A stretch of 64,000 nt of DNA. Origin: Pyxidicoccus caerfyrddinensis. GTDB lineage: Bacteria; Myxococcota; Myxococcia; Myxococcales; Myxococcaceae. Numbering within the stretch: the first letter of the stretch is position 1; every line of letters starts with the position of its first letter. The notes under the pieces are model-generated. The model ran no database searches and had not been told where the DNA came from. It saw nothing but the letters and a program-made list of their open reading frames with translations. This document shows, in pieces, positions 35,916 through 45,527 of this stretch. The DNA lies in assembly GCF_010894405.1 (NCBI RefSeq), contig NZ_JAAIYA010000004.1, positions 248,001 through 312,000 of the forward strand, written 5' to 3'. A program made the position numbers and the translations under genes.

Positions 35916-36616
35916 TTGCCACCTCCCATCCCCGGAAGGCCAATCATCATCACGCCCGCGAACATGGCGTAGAGCACCACGGCCAGCAGCAGCGCGCGAC
36001 CGCGGCTCATGCCGGTGGCGGCGGAGAAGCCCAGGCCCAAGAGGCCCGCGCTCCACAGGTTGAAGAAGTCCACCGCGCTGGCCACCCGGAGCATCTTCGG
36101 GCTCAGCCCCTGGATGATGACGCCCAGGTTGGAGGGCACGAGCTGCGCGGCGCGCGCGGCCGTGACGGAGTGCTGCGCCGCGAGGCAGACGGTGAAGATG
36201 AGGTGGTAGAGGGCGATGGGCAGCAGCGCGAGCGCCGCCGCGGACATCAGCCGCTCGAAGGGCGCGGGCCGGTCGAACAGCCAGCCCACCACCCACAGCA
36301 CGCACGCCAGCACCAGCGCCAGCAGCGGCATGACGAAGACACCCTTGGCGATGCCGCCCACCAGCGCCTTGCGGGTGGCGGTCTGGATGTTGTCGGAGAG
36401 GTCGGCCTCGGACATGCCGGCCAGCGTGCCCGTGCCTTGCAGCTCACGGATGACGTCGGGCGCGGCGTCCCAGCGCAGGGAATAGAGCGTCCCGGAGGCG
36501 GACACGCACAGGGCGAGAATCAGGAGAGGCCACACCCAGCGGCGGGCCTCGACGGCGGTGCGCGTTCCCTCGAAGGGGTCGACGAAGACGCGTACCGGTT
36601 GGACGAGAGAGGTCAT
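35912..36616 (-). CDS. YIP1-family membrane protein
   Basis: 234 residues, five hydrophobic segments (about 27-45, 90-112, 127-150, 180-200, 210-228) and the YIP1-type start (VFVDPFEGTRTAVEARRWVWPLLILALCV). YIP1 proteins in bacteria are poorly characterised. First gene of the six-gene exporter operon, and its stop overlaps the TolC start. Its presence at the head of MacAB/TolC-type clusters suggests an assembly or regulatory role (inference). Confidence 0.75.
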   Translation of the reverse strand: MTSLVQPVRVFVDPFEGTRTAVEARRWVWPLLILALCVSASGTLYSLRWDAAPDVIRELQGTGTLAGMSEADLSDNIQTATRKALVGGIAKGVFVMPLLALVLACVLWVVGWLFDRPAPFERLMSAAALALLPIALYHLIFTVCLAAQHSVTAARAAQLVPSNLGVIIQGLSPKMLRVASAVDFFNLWSAGLLGLGFSAATGMSRGRALLLAVVLYAMFAGVMMIGLPGMGGGK

Positions 36617-36751
36617 ATGGTTGAGTGTCTCGGAGCGATGTACGGCACTCGCCCTCAGGCAATTGCCCGGCCAGCCGGAATTGACGCGGAGAACGAGCAG
36701 GCAGCCAACCGAATTCCGCGTGGGCCCGCTTTCTACCTCAGTGTTTCAGCG

Positions 36752-36771
36752 GACCTGTAGCGACCTGTAGC
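36752..36771 (+). repeat. Tandem 10-base direct repeat in a divergent promoter region
   Basis: GACCTGTAGC occurs twice without a gap, one helical turn apart, 64 bases before the start of the ClpC-like gene and about 135 bases from the exporter operon start. Such same-face direct repeats often mark a regulator site. The AT-rich GAAATTTTG follows directly. Confidence 0.4.
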
Positions 36772-36835
36772 GGAAATTTTGCTGGACGCCTGGAGAGGGT
36801 GTATTCCGCCTGCCTGCCCGCTTGCCGGAGCTCGA

Positions 36836-39409
36836 ATGGTCGATAGCACGGATCTCGCGCAGGTACTCCACGAGGCGAACGACATCGCACAGAGCGTGGT
36901 GCAGAGGCTCACCTCGGCGCACGTGCTGCTGGCCCTCTTCACGGTGGAGAACCGCGCCCAGCTCCTGTTGAAGGAGCGGGGGGTGGACGAGGACGCCCTA
37001 TTGCAGCTCCTCACGGCGGCCCCGGCCGAGACGGACGGGGTGGTGCGCGAGCTCCGGGAGAAGACGCGGGAGATTGCCACCAGCCTGGGCTCGCCCGAGG
37101 CGGACTGCCTGCACCTGCTCATCGCGGTGACGCGGGTGCGCTGCTCTGCGCACGAGCTGCTGCTCCATGCGGGCCAGGACCTGGCGACGCTGCGTACGAC
37201 GGCCATGGCCTACTTCACGAGCGGCCGCATGCCCCGCTTCCTCCAGACCGGCCGCGCGCTCGCAACGGGCGGCCGGGTGCCCGTGAGCCGCCCGGTGGGG
37301 GCCCCCCCTTCCCCCCTGCCCGCCTCAACGGTCGCGGTGAGCCTGCCGCGTGCCATCACCACGCCCCCGCCTCTTCCGAAGCGGCCGTCGCGCTCCACTC
37401 CGGCCCTGTCGCCCAGGGACCTCATCGACGTGGACGAACCGGAGGCGCTGGCCGACGAGCCCGTCCTCCCGCCCGCCCCACCGGTGGTGGCACGCGCCGC
37501 TCCGCCTCCGCCCGCCCCGCCGGTGGTGGCGCGCACCGCTCCGCCTCTGCCCGCGCCCCTGCCCCCGCCGCTGTCACGCCCGGTGGCGCCGCCTCCGGCG
37601 CCCGTGGCCCGTCACGCGTCCGTGACGCTGGACGCGAAGGCCTTCCCGCTGCTCACCTCGCTGGGCCGCAACCTGAGCCAGGCGGCCCGCGAGGGGCGGC
37701 TGGACCCGGTGGTGGGCCGCGCGCGGGAGGTCGAGGAGGTCATCGACATCCTGGGCAAGCGCCGCACCAACAACCCGTGCCTGCTGGGCGAGCCCGGTGT
37801 GGGCAAGACGGCGGTGGTGGAGGGCGTGGCGCAGCGGCTGTTGGAGCTGCGCGGCACGCTGGCGGAGAAGGTGCTGGTGGAGCTGGACATGGCCTCGCTG
37901 GTGGCGGGGACGCAGCTTCGGGGCTCCTTCTCCGAGAAGCTCAACGCGCTGAAGGAGGAGGTCCGCCGCGCGGAGGGGCGCGTGGTGGTCTTCATCGACG
38001 AAATCCACACGCTGGTGGGCGCGGGCTCCACGGGCGAGGGCCCGCAGGACGCGGCCAACGAGCTGAAGACGGCGATGGCGCGCGGCGAGTTCCCGTGCAT
38101 CGGCGCGACGACGCACGACGAGTACCGCAAGTTCATCAGCGCGGACCCGGCGCTGGAGCGGCGCTTCACCGCGGTGGTGGTGAACGAGCCGTCGGTGCCG
38201 GAGACGGTGGAAATCCTTCAGGGCATCATCGGCCGCTACGAGGAGCACCACGCGCTGCGCTACCTGCCGGAGGCACTGGAGGCCGCGGCGTCGCTGGCGA
38301 GCCGCTACGTGACGGACCGGTTCATGCCGGACAAGGCCATCTCCGTGGTGGACCTGGCGGGCAGCCGGTGCCACCGCGAGGGCCGGGACGTGGTGGAAGC
38401 GGCGGACGTGGCGCGCGTGGTGGCGAAGCTCGCGGGGGTGCCCGAGGAGCGGCTGCTCATGAACGACTCGGCGCGCCTGCTGCGGCTGGAGCAGGACCTG
38501 TCCGAGCGCGTGATTGGCCACACGGAGGCGGTGGCGCGGATTGCGCGGGTCATTCGACGCAACTACGCCGGGTTCGCGTCGCGGCGGCCCATGGGCAGCT
38601 TCCTCTTCCTGGGCCCCACGGGCGTGGGCAAGACGGAGATGGCGCGGGCGCTGGCGGAGGTGCTCTTCGGCAACCGCGACGCGCTGGTGCGGCTGGACAT
38701 GAGCGAGATGTCCGAGCAGCACGGCGTCTCGCGGCTCATCGGCGCACCCGCGGGCTACGTCGGCTTCGGCGAGGGTGGCCAGCTCACCGAGCCGGTGCGC
38801 CGCCGGCCGTCGTCGGTGGTGGTGCTGGACGAAATCGAGAAGGCGCACCGCGAGGTGCAGCTGCTCCTGCTCCAGGTGCTGGAGGAGGGCCGGCTGACGG
38901 ACGGCAAGGGCCGGCACATCGACTTCTCGAACACGGTCATCGTGATGACCACCAACCTGGGCGCGGAGGCCTTCTCCCGCACGGGCCGGCCGGTGGGCTT
39001 CGGCGCGGATGCGGGTGGGCCGGCGGATGCCATGGAGCTGGCGGCCTCCGCTGCGCGCAAGGCGCTGCCGCCGGAGCTGTGGAACCGCATCGACGAGCGG
39101 CTCCCCTTCCGTCCGCTGGAGGAGACGGAGGTGGCGCGCATCGCCACGCTGCTGCTGGAGGAGAGCAGCAAGCGGCTCGCGACGGAGCGGGGCATCGAGT
39201 ACGTCGCGGGCGAGGACGTGGTGGGGCACCTGCTGAAGTCCGGTGGCTTCGACCCGCAGCTCGGCGCGCGGCCCATGCGGCAGATGGTGCAGCGACTGGT
39301 GGAGGCTCCGCTGGCGGAGCGCATCCTCTCCGGTGAGTTCGGCTCCGGAGACCGCGTCCGCGTCGCGGTGCAGTCCGGCCAGCTGCAGTTCCGACGCGAC
39401 TCGCACTGA
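36836..39409 (+). CDS. ClpC-like AAA+ ATPase (Clp/Hsp100)
   Basis: 857 residues from ATG 36836, with GGAG upstream. N-terminal Clp-N-type domain (about 1-130), then a Pro/Ala/Arg-rich linker of about 120 residues (PPPAPPVVAR repeats), then two AAA+ modules. D1: Walker A GEPGVGKT (318-325), IDEIHTLVGAG. D2: Walker A GPTGVGKT (593-600), LDEIEKAHREVQ. The coiled-coil middle domain of ClpB is missing, and D2 carries VGFG after an LGAEAFSRTGRP stretch, the place and type of the ClpP-docking loop. This fits an unfoldase for ClpP rather than a disaggregase. No clpP gene or adaptor is nearby. The long linker is unusual. Confidence 0.85.
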   Translation: MVDSTDLAQVLHEANDIAQSVVQRLTSAHVLLALFTVENRAQLLLKERGVDEDALLQLLTAAPAETDGVVRELREKTREIATSLGSPEADCLHLLIAVTRVRCSAHELLLHAGQDLATLRTTAMAYFTSGRMPRFLQTGRALATGGRVPVSRPVGAPPSPLPASTVAVSLPRAITTPPPLPKRPSRSTPALSPRDLIDVDEPEALADEPVLPPAPPVVARAAPPPPAPPVVARTAPPLPAPLPPPLSRPVAPPPAPVARHASVTLDAKAFPLLTSLGRNLSQAAREGRLDPVVGRAREVEEVIDILGKRRTNNPCLLGEPGVGKTAVVEGVAQRLLELRGTLAEKVLVELDMASLVAGTQLRGSFSEKLNALKEEVRRAEGRVVVFIDEIHTLVGAGSTGEGPQDAANELKTAMARGEFPCIGATTHDEYRKFISADPALERRFTAVVVNEPSVPETVEILQGIIGRYEEHHALRYLPEALEAAASLASRYVTDRFMPDKAISVVDLAGSRCHREGRDVVEAADVARVVAKLAGVPEERLLMNDSARLLRLEQDLSERVIGHTEAVARIARVIRRNYAGFASRRPMGSFLFLGPTGVGKTEMARALAEVLFGNRDALVRLDMSEMSEQHGVSRLIGAPAGYVGFGEGGQLTEPVRRRPSSVVVLDEIEKAHREVQLLLLQVLEEGRLTDGKGRHIDFSNTVIVMTTNLGAEAFSRTGRPVGFGADAGGPADAMELAASAARKALPPELWNRIDERLPFRPLEETEVARIATLLLEESSKRLATERGIEYVAGEDVVGHLLKSGGFDPQLGARPMRQMVQRLVEAPLAERILSGEFGSGDRVRVAVQSGQLQFRRDSH

Positions 39410-39494
39410 ATCGCGGGTCGCCCCCACGTCTTACGTGCCTCGGAGTCCCGTGCGTGGTGACATGCCACCCGCACCGAAGGAACCCGAGGTCGCG

Positions 39495-40358
39495 ATGCCC
39501 GACACCGCCGCTCGCAAGCGCAGCCCCCGCGCCTCACGCGTTCCCGTCGTCATCGTCGGAGCCGGCCGGCTCGGCGGAGCGCTCGCGCTGGCACTCACGG
39601 CGAAGCGCTGGTCCGTGCGACTGCACTCGCGTGGCACCGAAGGCCAGGAGCGCGCGGACGGCCTGGGCCTGAAGTCCGCCACCCCCGCGGACCTGAAGCG
39701 CGCCCGTGTCGTCCTGCTCTGTGTCCCCGACGCGGCGGTGCCCTCCGTGGCGAAGGAGCTGTCCGCCACCCTCCCCCGCTCCGCCGCGCTCGTCCACACG
39801 GCGGGCGCGCTGTCGCTCGACGCACTCGGCACCGCGAAGGGGCGCACGCGCGGCTCCTTCCATCCGCTGTGCGCGGTGTCCTCGCCCCGGGACTCGCTGG
39901 CCGGCCACGCGGTGGCGGTGAGCACCCGCTCGCGCGCGCTGCGGGACGTGCTGCGCCGCATGGCCGGGGACGTGGGGCTCCAGGTGCTCGACGTGCCGGA
40001 GTCGCACCGCGCGGCCTACCACGCGGGCGCGGTGATGAGCGCGGGCGGGCTGGTGGCGCTGGCGGATGCGGCGGTGGCGGCGCTGGGCGCGGCGGGCATT
40101 CCCCCCGACGCGGCGCTGGCGGCGCTGCTGCCGCTGATGCGCTCGGCGCTGCGGGGCGTGGAGGCCCGGGGGCTCTCCGGCGGGCTCACCGGGCCCATCG
40201 TCCGGGGGGACGCGGGCGTCGTGTCAGCCCACCTCGAGGCGCTTCCGGAAGAAGTCGCCCCGCTCTACCGACTGCTGTCGCGGCGCGCGCTGGAGCTGGC
40301 CGGAGACCGGCTCCGCCCCGAGTCGCGCGCCGCGCTGGAGCCACTGCTCAAGCCGTGA
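39495..40358 (+). CDS. Rossmann-like/DUF2520 oxidoreductase-like protein
   Basis: 287 residues from ATG 39495 (ATG 39462 is an alternative). The dinucleotide loop VVIVGAGRLGGALALAL is at about 16-32. The next blocks, CVPDAAVPSVAKEL and GSFHPLCAVSS, match the DUF2520/Rossmann-like family that is often found beside panC or panB. The C-terminal half is all helical, with HRAAYHAGAVMSAGGLVALADAAVAALGAAGI, similar to the dimer domain of pyrroline-5-carboxylate or ketopantoate reductases. Substrate unknown. The first 15 residues are basic and probably disordered. The 3' end overlaps the next, convergent gene by 11 bases. Confidence 0.8.
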   Translation: MPDTAARKRSPRASRVPVVIVGAGRLGGALALALTAKRWSVRLHSRGTEGQERADGLGLKSATPADLKRARVVLLCVPDAAVPSVAKELSATLPRSAALVHTAGALSLDALGTAKGRTRGSFHPLCAVSSPRDSLAGHAVAVSTRSRALRDVLRRMAGDVGLQVLDVPESHRAAYHAGAVMSAGGLVALADAAVAALGAAGIPPDAALAALLPLMRSALRGVEARGLSGGLTGPIVRGDAGVVSAHLEALPEEVAPLYRLLSRRALELAGDRLRPESRAALEPLLKP

Positions 40359-41673
40359 TGATGAGCGAGCCCTGAAGGGCCTTGCGCACCACGGCCAGCG
40401 CCTGCTCGGAAGCGGCCTCCGCCTCGGTGAGGCGGCGCAGGCACAGGTCGCCCTGCACCTGCGTCACCGAGCGCTTCAGGTCGGCCAGCAGCGTGAGGGC
40501 CGCCTTGAGCATCTCGTCGCCCTGGGGCGTCGCGGTGGCGGGCTTGCCGGCCGACTTCGCCAGGTACTCGGTGAAGCGCTTGAGGGTGTCCGCCGTCTTC
40601 GCCGGGTCGAACTGGTCCAGCAGCGGCTTGATGCGCGCGGCGTTGATACGGATGAGCCGCAGCGCGCCAATCTTCGCGAAGCCGGGGTGCACCAGTCCGA
40701 TGTCGCTCATCTCGAAGGCGCCCAGCAGGCCCTCGTCCGGGGCCTTGTGCGCGTACGGCACCATGTCCACGAAGAGGGGCAGCACGTCCACGCCCTGGCG
40801 GAACGCCTCCAGCTCCTCGTCATCCAGCGGCGGGAAGCTCGCCGGGTTGCCGATGAACAGCAGCGGCAGGACGACCTCGTGCCAGAAGTCCTCCGGCGCC
40901 GAGCCCGTGCCGCCGATGGTGCCGCACAGGTGCGCCATCAGCTCCGCGAGGCGCGGGGCGCGGTCGGCCTGCTCCAGCAGCGGCTTCGTCGCATCCAGGC
41001 GCGCGAGGGACTGGACGATCTGCCCGTCGAACTGCTGCTTCGCCTCGGGAGGCAGGGGCGGCTGGGTACGGCCCAGCGCGTTGCGCACGTCACGGCTCAG
41101 CGCGTCGGGCTTCGTGTCGAGCGCCGTCTTGGTCTTGTTCGGGTCCAGGACGACGAACTGGAGGAAGCCCGGGTCGAACAGGCGCTGGTAGTCCACCGGC
41201 GACAGCTTCTGGGCCTGGGTGCCCAGCGCCTGGGCGGGGTTGACGCTCAGGCGCGCCTGCCCCAGCGAGCGGCGGATGTCCGAGGCCAGGTCGTCCAGCC
41301 GGGCCAGCTTGCCCTGGCCGAGCGAGTCCATCACCGCGCCGAACGGCGACAGCATGATGATGGCGTCGGGGAAGCCCAGCGTGGCGCCCTCGGGCGAGTC
41401 CCGGTTGGGGAACCAGAAGGCCTGGTGCTCCTGCATGAGGCGCAGGGCGAAGGCGCCGGCGAGTCCGAGCGCCAGCGTCTGGTGCTCCGGCTGATTCACC
41501 TGGAAGGGGCCGCCGAGCAGCTTGATGACGGCCTTCTCCACGTCCTGCCAGGGCGCCTTGAGCAGATCGACGGGCTTGCCCTCGGACTTCTCGAGCGCGG
41601 CGGCGACCTGGGACTGGGCCTGGTGGACGTGCTGGGGAACGGGATACCCCTGGGGAGCGGCGGGATCGGACAT
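40348..41673 (-). CDS. Hypothetical soluble protein
   Basis: 441 residues from ATG 41673 (start context poor; a frame runs to 41913). No signal peptide or membrane segment. Mostly helical, rich in Leu, Ala and Pro, with a central stretch FWHEVVLPLLFIGNPASFPPLDDEELEAFRQGVDVLPLF and a C-terminal helix LRRLTEAEAASEQALAVVRKAL. I do not recognise a family. Codon bias is strong throughout, so the gene is real. Confidence 0.7.
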   Translation of the reverse strand: MSDPAAPQGYPVPQHVHQAQSQVAAALEKSEGKPVDLLKAPWQDVEKAVIKLLGGPFQVNQPEHQTLALGLAGAFALRLMQEHQAFWFPNRDSPEGATLGFPDAIIMLSPFGAVMDSLGQGKLARLDDLASDIRRSLGQARLSVNPAQALGTQAQKLSPVDYQRLFDPGFLQFVVLDPNKTKTALDTKPDALSRDVRNALGRTQPPLPPEAKQQFDGQIVQSLARLDATKPLLEQADRAPRLAELMAHLCGTIGGTGSAPEDFWHEVVLPLLFIGNPASFPPLDDEELEAFRQGVDVLPLFVDMVPYAHKAPDEGLLGAFEMSDIGLVHPGFAKIGALRLIRINAARIKPLLDQFDPAKTADTLKRFTEYLAKSAGKPATATPQGDEMLKAALTLLADLKRSVTQVQGDLCLRRLTEAEAASEQALAVVRKALQGSLIITA

Positions 41674-41758
41674 GGAGGAATCCAGAATCGAAAGGGAGGC
41701 GACGCGCCTCCCAATACCGTGAAAAACGCGGTCGTGGCTACGATTTGTGCCCGCTAGG

Positions 41759-44700
41759 ATGCCCCGCATGCCCGCCCCCCGCCGGCTGCCTTGCTGGCAT
41801 GCCCTGGCCTCCTTCCTCCTGCTGACAACCGCGGGGTGTGCCTTCGTCACACCTCGTTTCCCGCAGAACATCCAGGCGTCGTTCGCTCGGGAGGAGATGC
41901 GCAAGCTCACCACGTCCTCGCTGGAGCTCTACTACCCCGCGTCGCTGAAGGGCCCGGCGCTGCGGATGGCGGCGAGGCTGGAGGGCTGCGTCCAGCGGCT
42001 GCGCGGCCAGGTCTGGAGCCGGACGGAGCGCGAGCGGGTGCTCGTCTACCTGACGAGCTCGGACTTCAACAACGCATACGTGGTGCCGGACTACGCGAGC
42101 ACGCCCCAGCAGATGGTGGTGCCCGTGCACGTGACGCTGGAGCTGTTCCACCTCTTCAATCTGGGCGAGGTGGACATCGGCGACGTGGCCTGCCACGAGG
42201 CCGTGCACTACGTGCAGCTGCAGCAGACGGACGGCGTCTTGGGATTCCTCAACACGGTGACAGGGGGCCTGTTCCAGGCCAACTCGTTCACCGAGTCGTG
42301 GTTCCTGGAGGGGCTGGCCACGTACTACGAGGGCCGCTTCGGGAAGGACACGGGGCGCCCGCACAGCCCGGTGTGGCGCGGCTGGTTCGAGTCCGCGGCG
42401 CAGGCGCAAGGGGGCGATCTGGACCCGGGATATCTCTCTCCCGAGCACCGGGCGTTGGACCCGTTCGGTGGCAACTACCTCACCGGCATGCACTTCGTGG
42501 AGTACCTGGCCGCGAAGTACGGCGAGAAGAAGCTGTGGCAGTTGATTGATGAGCAGGGCGAGTCGCTGCTTCCTCCGCTGGCGGTGACACTGCGGTTCAA
42601 GCGCGTGTACGGGAGGGACATTGGCTCGCTGTTCAACGAGTACACGCAGGTGCTGCGCCAGGGATTGGCAGCGCGCGAGCGGCCGGCGTCGCAGCGGGTG
42701 TGGCTGAAGGACGCGGGCTACTTCTCACGGCTGGCGTCACATCCGGAGAGCGGTGCCACGGCATTGGTGAGCGTGGGGCGGGAGGAATACACACGGCTCA
42801 CGGTGCGCGAGGCGGACGGAAGCGTGCGCTTCGAGCGACCGCTGGTGGAGTTGTTGCCGGGGCGCCGCTGGGTGCTGGGCAGCTCGTCGCTCGTGAGCGG
42901 CATGTCGTTCAGCCGGGATGGCGCGTGGCTGTACCTGGTGATGGCGGACCTGAACACGGAGAGTGGCTACACGGCGCGGCTGTGGCGGATGGACGCGCGC
43001 ACGGGCGAGGTGGTGCGCACGTGGGACGGCGTGGAGGGCATGGGCGGAGACGTCACGCCGGATGGCACGGGCTATGTCTTCGTGAGCATCAGCGGCGGTG
43101 ACACGGCCAACCTGGTGCGACTGGATTTGGAGTCGGGGCGGCGGGAGCCGCTCACGAAGTTCGAAGCGAGCGCGTCCATCGGGCCGCCGACGGTGTCTCC
43201 GGATGGGACGCGCATGGTGTTCCCCTTCGCGGGGAACGGCGGCTGGGACCTGGTGCTGCGCGAGGCGGATGGGAGCTTGCGCTGGCTGACGCACGACGGG
43301 CTCTTCAACTACTCGCCGCACTGGCTGGACGCGGAGCGCATCGTGTTCCTGCGCGAGCACGAGGGCCGGCTCCAGGCGCACGTGATGACGGTGGCCACGC
43401 GGCAGGTCACGCGCATCACGGATGCACCGCACCTGGTGATGGACGCGAGCCCCCTTGGGACGAACGAGGTGGCGTTCCTCAACCGGGACGGAACGAACTT
43501 CACCGTGGACCATGCACCGGTGGCGCCCGTGCCGGGCGGGGAGAGCGTAGCGACGCCGACTCAGCCAGAGAGCACGCCCCCCGCACCCGAAGTCCCGTCG
43601 CCCCCACCGGATGAAACTCCGCCAGCTCAGACTGAAGAATTCGCGGAGTTCCCATCACCATCGGCTGACGCCCCACCCACTCCCCCGCAGGCTGCTGACA
43701 CGGCGACGCAGCCACCTCCGACCGAAGACCTCGCGGGCAGTCCAGGTGAACAGCCACAGGACGCGCCCCCTGCCCCGGCAGATGCACCCGTGTCCACGGA
43801 AGCACCCACCGCGCTCGCGGACCTGGACACGCCGGTGGTCTCCCCGCCCGACCCGGGCGTTGACCTGAACATCCTCTCCGACGAGCGCTACTCGACGCTG
43901 GAGGGCTTCTTCATCCCCGAGTTCCGCCTCCCGTACATCCTGCTGACGACGGACGAGGACGACACCGACAAGACCATCGTCAGCGGCGGACTGGCGTTGT
44001 CGGGGCAAGACCGGCTCGGCTTCCACGCGTACTCGCTGCTGCTGTCCGCGAGCACCGAGGAGGACGGGCCGAGCGTGACCCTCTCCTACGGCAACGCGCA
44101 GCTCGCACCGTGGTACGTGCTGGCCTCCGCCGCGCGCATCCGCGAGAACACGCGCACGGACCTGCAAGGCACGCTGTTCGGCACGCGCACGTTCTGGTCC
44201 ACACCGGTGACGGTGGGCATCCTGGCCCTGCGGCGCGAGTACGACCGCACGGAGCGCTTCGATGGCCTCGTCACGAAGCTCATCGGCCCCGAGGTGTCGG
44301 TCTCGTACTTCGCGGGTGACTCCACCTCGTACGGCGGCACGCAGCGCGGGCTGGGGCTGTCAGCGGCGGGTGGCTTGTACCCGGGCGCGTTCTTCCGCGA
44401 GTCCACGCTGGGCGACATACGGCTGGGCGTGGACGGCTTCCTGGGCGGCCTGCCCTTCACGGGCAACGACAACCTCCAGCTCACCGCGGTGGCCCGCTTC
44501 CTTCCCGGCTCGCCCGTCGACTTGCTGGAGGTGGGAGGCATCAGCGCCGGAGAGGTCTGGTACAGCAGCCGCGGCTCGAAGGAGACGTCCCGCCTGCCCC
44601 TCGTGCTGCAGCCCGGAATCGCCTTCAGCGAGTACCTGCGCGGCTACGAGGACCTGACGACGCGAGCCCGCAGCGCGCTCATCGGCAGTGCCACCTACCG

Positions 44701-44956
44701 CTACCGAGTGCCCATCGACTACGGCTGGGCCTCCACGCTCTGGATTCTCCCGTCCCTCTTCGTGAGCGACTTCGAGGTGGAAGGCTTCGGCTCGCTGGCG
44801 CGCGTGGACAACCGGAACAACCTCGGCGCCGTCGGAGGCGCGGCCTCGCTGCGCCTCACCTTCGGGCAGGCCGTGCCCGTCACCCTCTTCTACCAGTACG
44901 CCTGGCGCTTCGAGCGAGGCCTGGGCGACCTGCACCTGTTCGGCGTCGGCCTCTAG
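41759..44956 (+). CDS. Gluzincin-type metalloprotease fused to propeller and outer-membrane barrel
   Basis: 1065 residues from ATG 41759 (ATG 41768 equally possible). Signal peptide with lipobox (LLTTAGC). Protease part (about 30-300): zinc motif HEAVH (146-150) and a downstream Glu in FLEGLATYYEG. Middle (about 320-600): TolB/WD40-like blades (DGAWLYLVMADL, DGTRMVFPFAGNGGWDLVL). Then about 100 residues rich in Pro, Thr and Glu, with many PPP runs. The last 350 residues alternate strands and turns and end with an aromatic-rich strand (LGDLHLFGVGL), as in outer-membrane beta-barrels. The domain order suggests an envelope protease tethered at the outer membrane. Confidence 0.8.
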   Translation: MPRMPAPRRLPCWHALASFLLLTTAGCAFVTPRFPQNIQASFAREEMRKLTTSSLELYYPASLKGPALRMAARLEGCVQRLRGQVWSRTERERVLVYLTSSDFNNAYVVPDYASTPQQMVVPVHVTLELFHLFNLGEVDIGDVACHEAVHYVQLQQTDGVLGFLNTVTGGLFQANSFTESWFLEGLATYYEGRFGKDTGRPHSPVWRGWFESAAQAQGGDLDPGYLSPEHRALDPFGGNYLTGMHFVEYLAAKYGEKKLWQLIDEQGESLLPPLAVTLRFKRVYGRDIGSLFNEYTQVLRQGLAARERPASQRVWLKDAGYFSRLASHPESGATALVSVGREEYTRLTVREADGSVRFERPLVELLPGRRWVLGSSSLVSGMSFSRDGAWLYLVMADLNTESGYTARLWRMDARTGEVVRTWDGVEGMGGDVTPDGTGYVFVSISGGDTANLVRLDLESGRREPLTKFEASASIGPPTVSPDGTRMVFPFAGNGGWDLVLREADGSLRWLTHDGLFNYSPHWLDAERIVFLREHEGRLQAHVMTVATRQVTRITDAPHLVMDASPLGTNEVAFLNRDGTNFTVDHAPVAPVPGGESVATPTQPESTPPAPEVPSPPPDETPPAQTEEFAEFPSPSADAPPTPPQAADTATQPPPTEDLAGSPGEQPQDAPPAPADAPVSTEAPTALADLDTPVVSPPDPGVDLNILSDERYSTLEGFFIPEFRLPYILLTTDEDDTDKTIVSGGLALSGQDRLGFHAYSLLLSASTEEDGPSVTLSYGNAQLAPWYVLASAARIRENTRTDLQGTLFGTRTFWSTPVTVGILALRREYDRTERFDGLVTKLIGPEVSVSYFAGDSTSYGGTQRGLGLSAAGGLYPGAFFRESTLGDIRLGVDGFLGGLPFTGNDNLQLTAVARFLPGSPVDLLEVGGISAGEVWYSSRGSKETSRLPLVLQPGIAFSEYLRGYEDLTTRARSALIGSATYRYRVPIDYGWASTLWILPSLFVSDFEVEGFGSLARVDNRNNLGAVGGAASLRLTFGQAVPVTLFYQYAWRFERGLGDLHLFGVGL

Positions 44957-45513
44957 CGACGCTTCCCCAGCCCGTACAACCCCCGCGCCCGCGCATACGC
45001 AATGGCACCCGCAGGCACGAGCTCCGTCGGCTCCTGCCCCCGCGCCAGCATGTCCCGCACCAGCGTGGAGGACACCTCCGCCAGCGGAGGCCCCACCGTC
45101 TCCGGCGCCGGATAGCCCGCGCGGTAGAGCACCAGCACGCGCGCCATCTCCCGGATGCGCCCGAAGTCCTTCCAGTTGGGCAAATCCCTGACGATGTCGC
45201 TGCCGATGATGAGCGACCACTCGACGTCCGGATAGCGCTTCACCAGCAGCGACAGCGTGTCCACCGTGCGCCCGGTGAGCCCAGGTTCGCGCTCAATCAA
45301 CGTCGTCTTCAGCCAGCCAGACGTCTCCGCGCACAGGGCCTCGCACATGGCCACGCGGTGCTCGAAGGCCTCCATCTGCTTGCCAAAGGGATGCTGCCAG
45401 GTCGGCATCAACCACACCTCGTCCACGCCCTGCGTCGCGTGGACGTAGCCAGCCGCCATCAGGTGTCCCACGTGGGGCGGGTTGAACGAACCTCCGAGGA
45501 GCGCGACCTGCAC
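44953..45513 (-). CDS. nadD: Nicotinate-nucleotide adenylyltransferase
   Basis: 186 residues from GTG, the normal length. It makes nicotinate adenine dinucleotide from NaMN and ATP in NAD biosynthesis. Motifs: GGSFNPPHVGHL (7-18) with the H-x-G-H nucleotide loop, WLMPTWQHPFGK, the middle LIIGSDIVRDLPNW and the C-terminal SSTLVRDML, which is the ISSTxIR block. It lies 14 bases downstream of the phosphoesterase gene, as the last gene of a minus-strand run. Its 3' end overlaps the convergent protease gene by 4 bases. Confidence 0.93.
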   Translation of the reverse strand: MQVALLGGSFNPPHVGHLMAAGYVHATQGVDEVWLMPTWQHPFGKQMEAFEHRVAMCEALCAETSGWLKTTLIEREPGLTGRTVDTLSLLVKRYPDVEWSLIIGSDIVRDLPNWKDFGRIREMARVLVLYRAGYPAPETVGPPLAEVSSTLVRDMLARGQEPTELVPAGAIAYARARGLYGLGKRR

Positions 45514-45527
45514 GTCAGGGCCTCACG

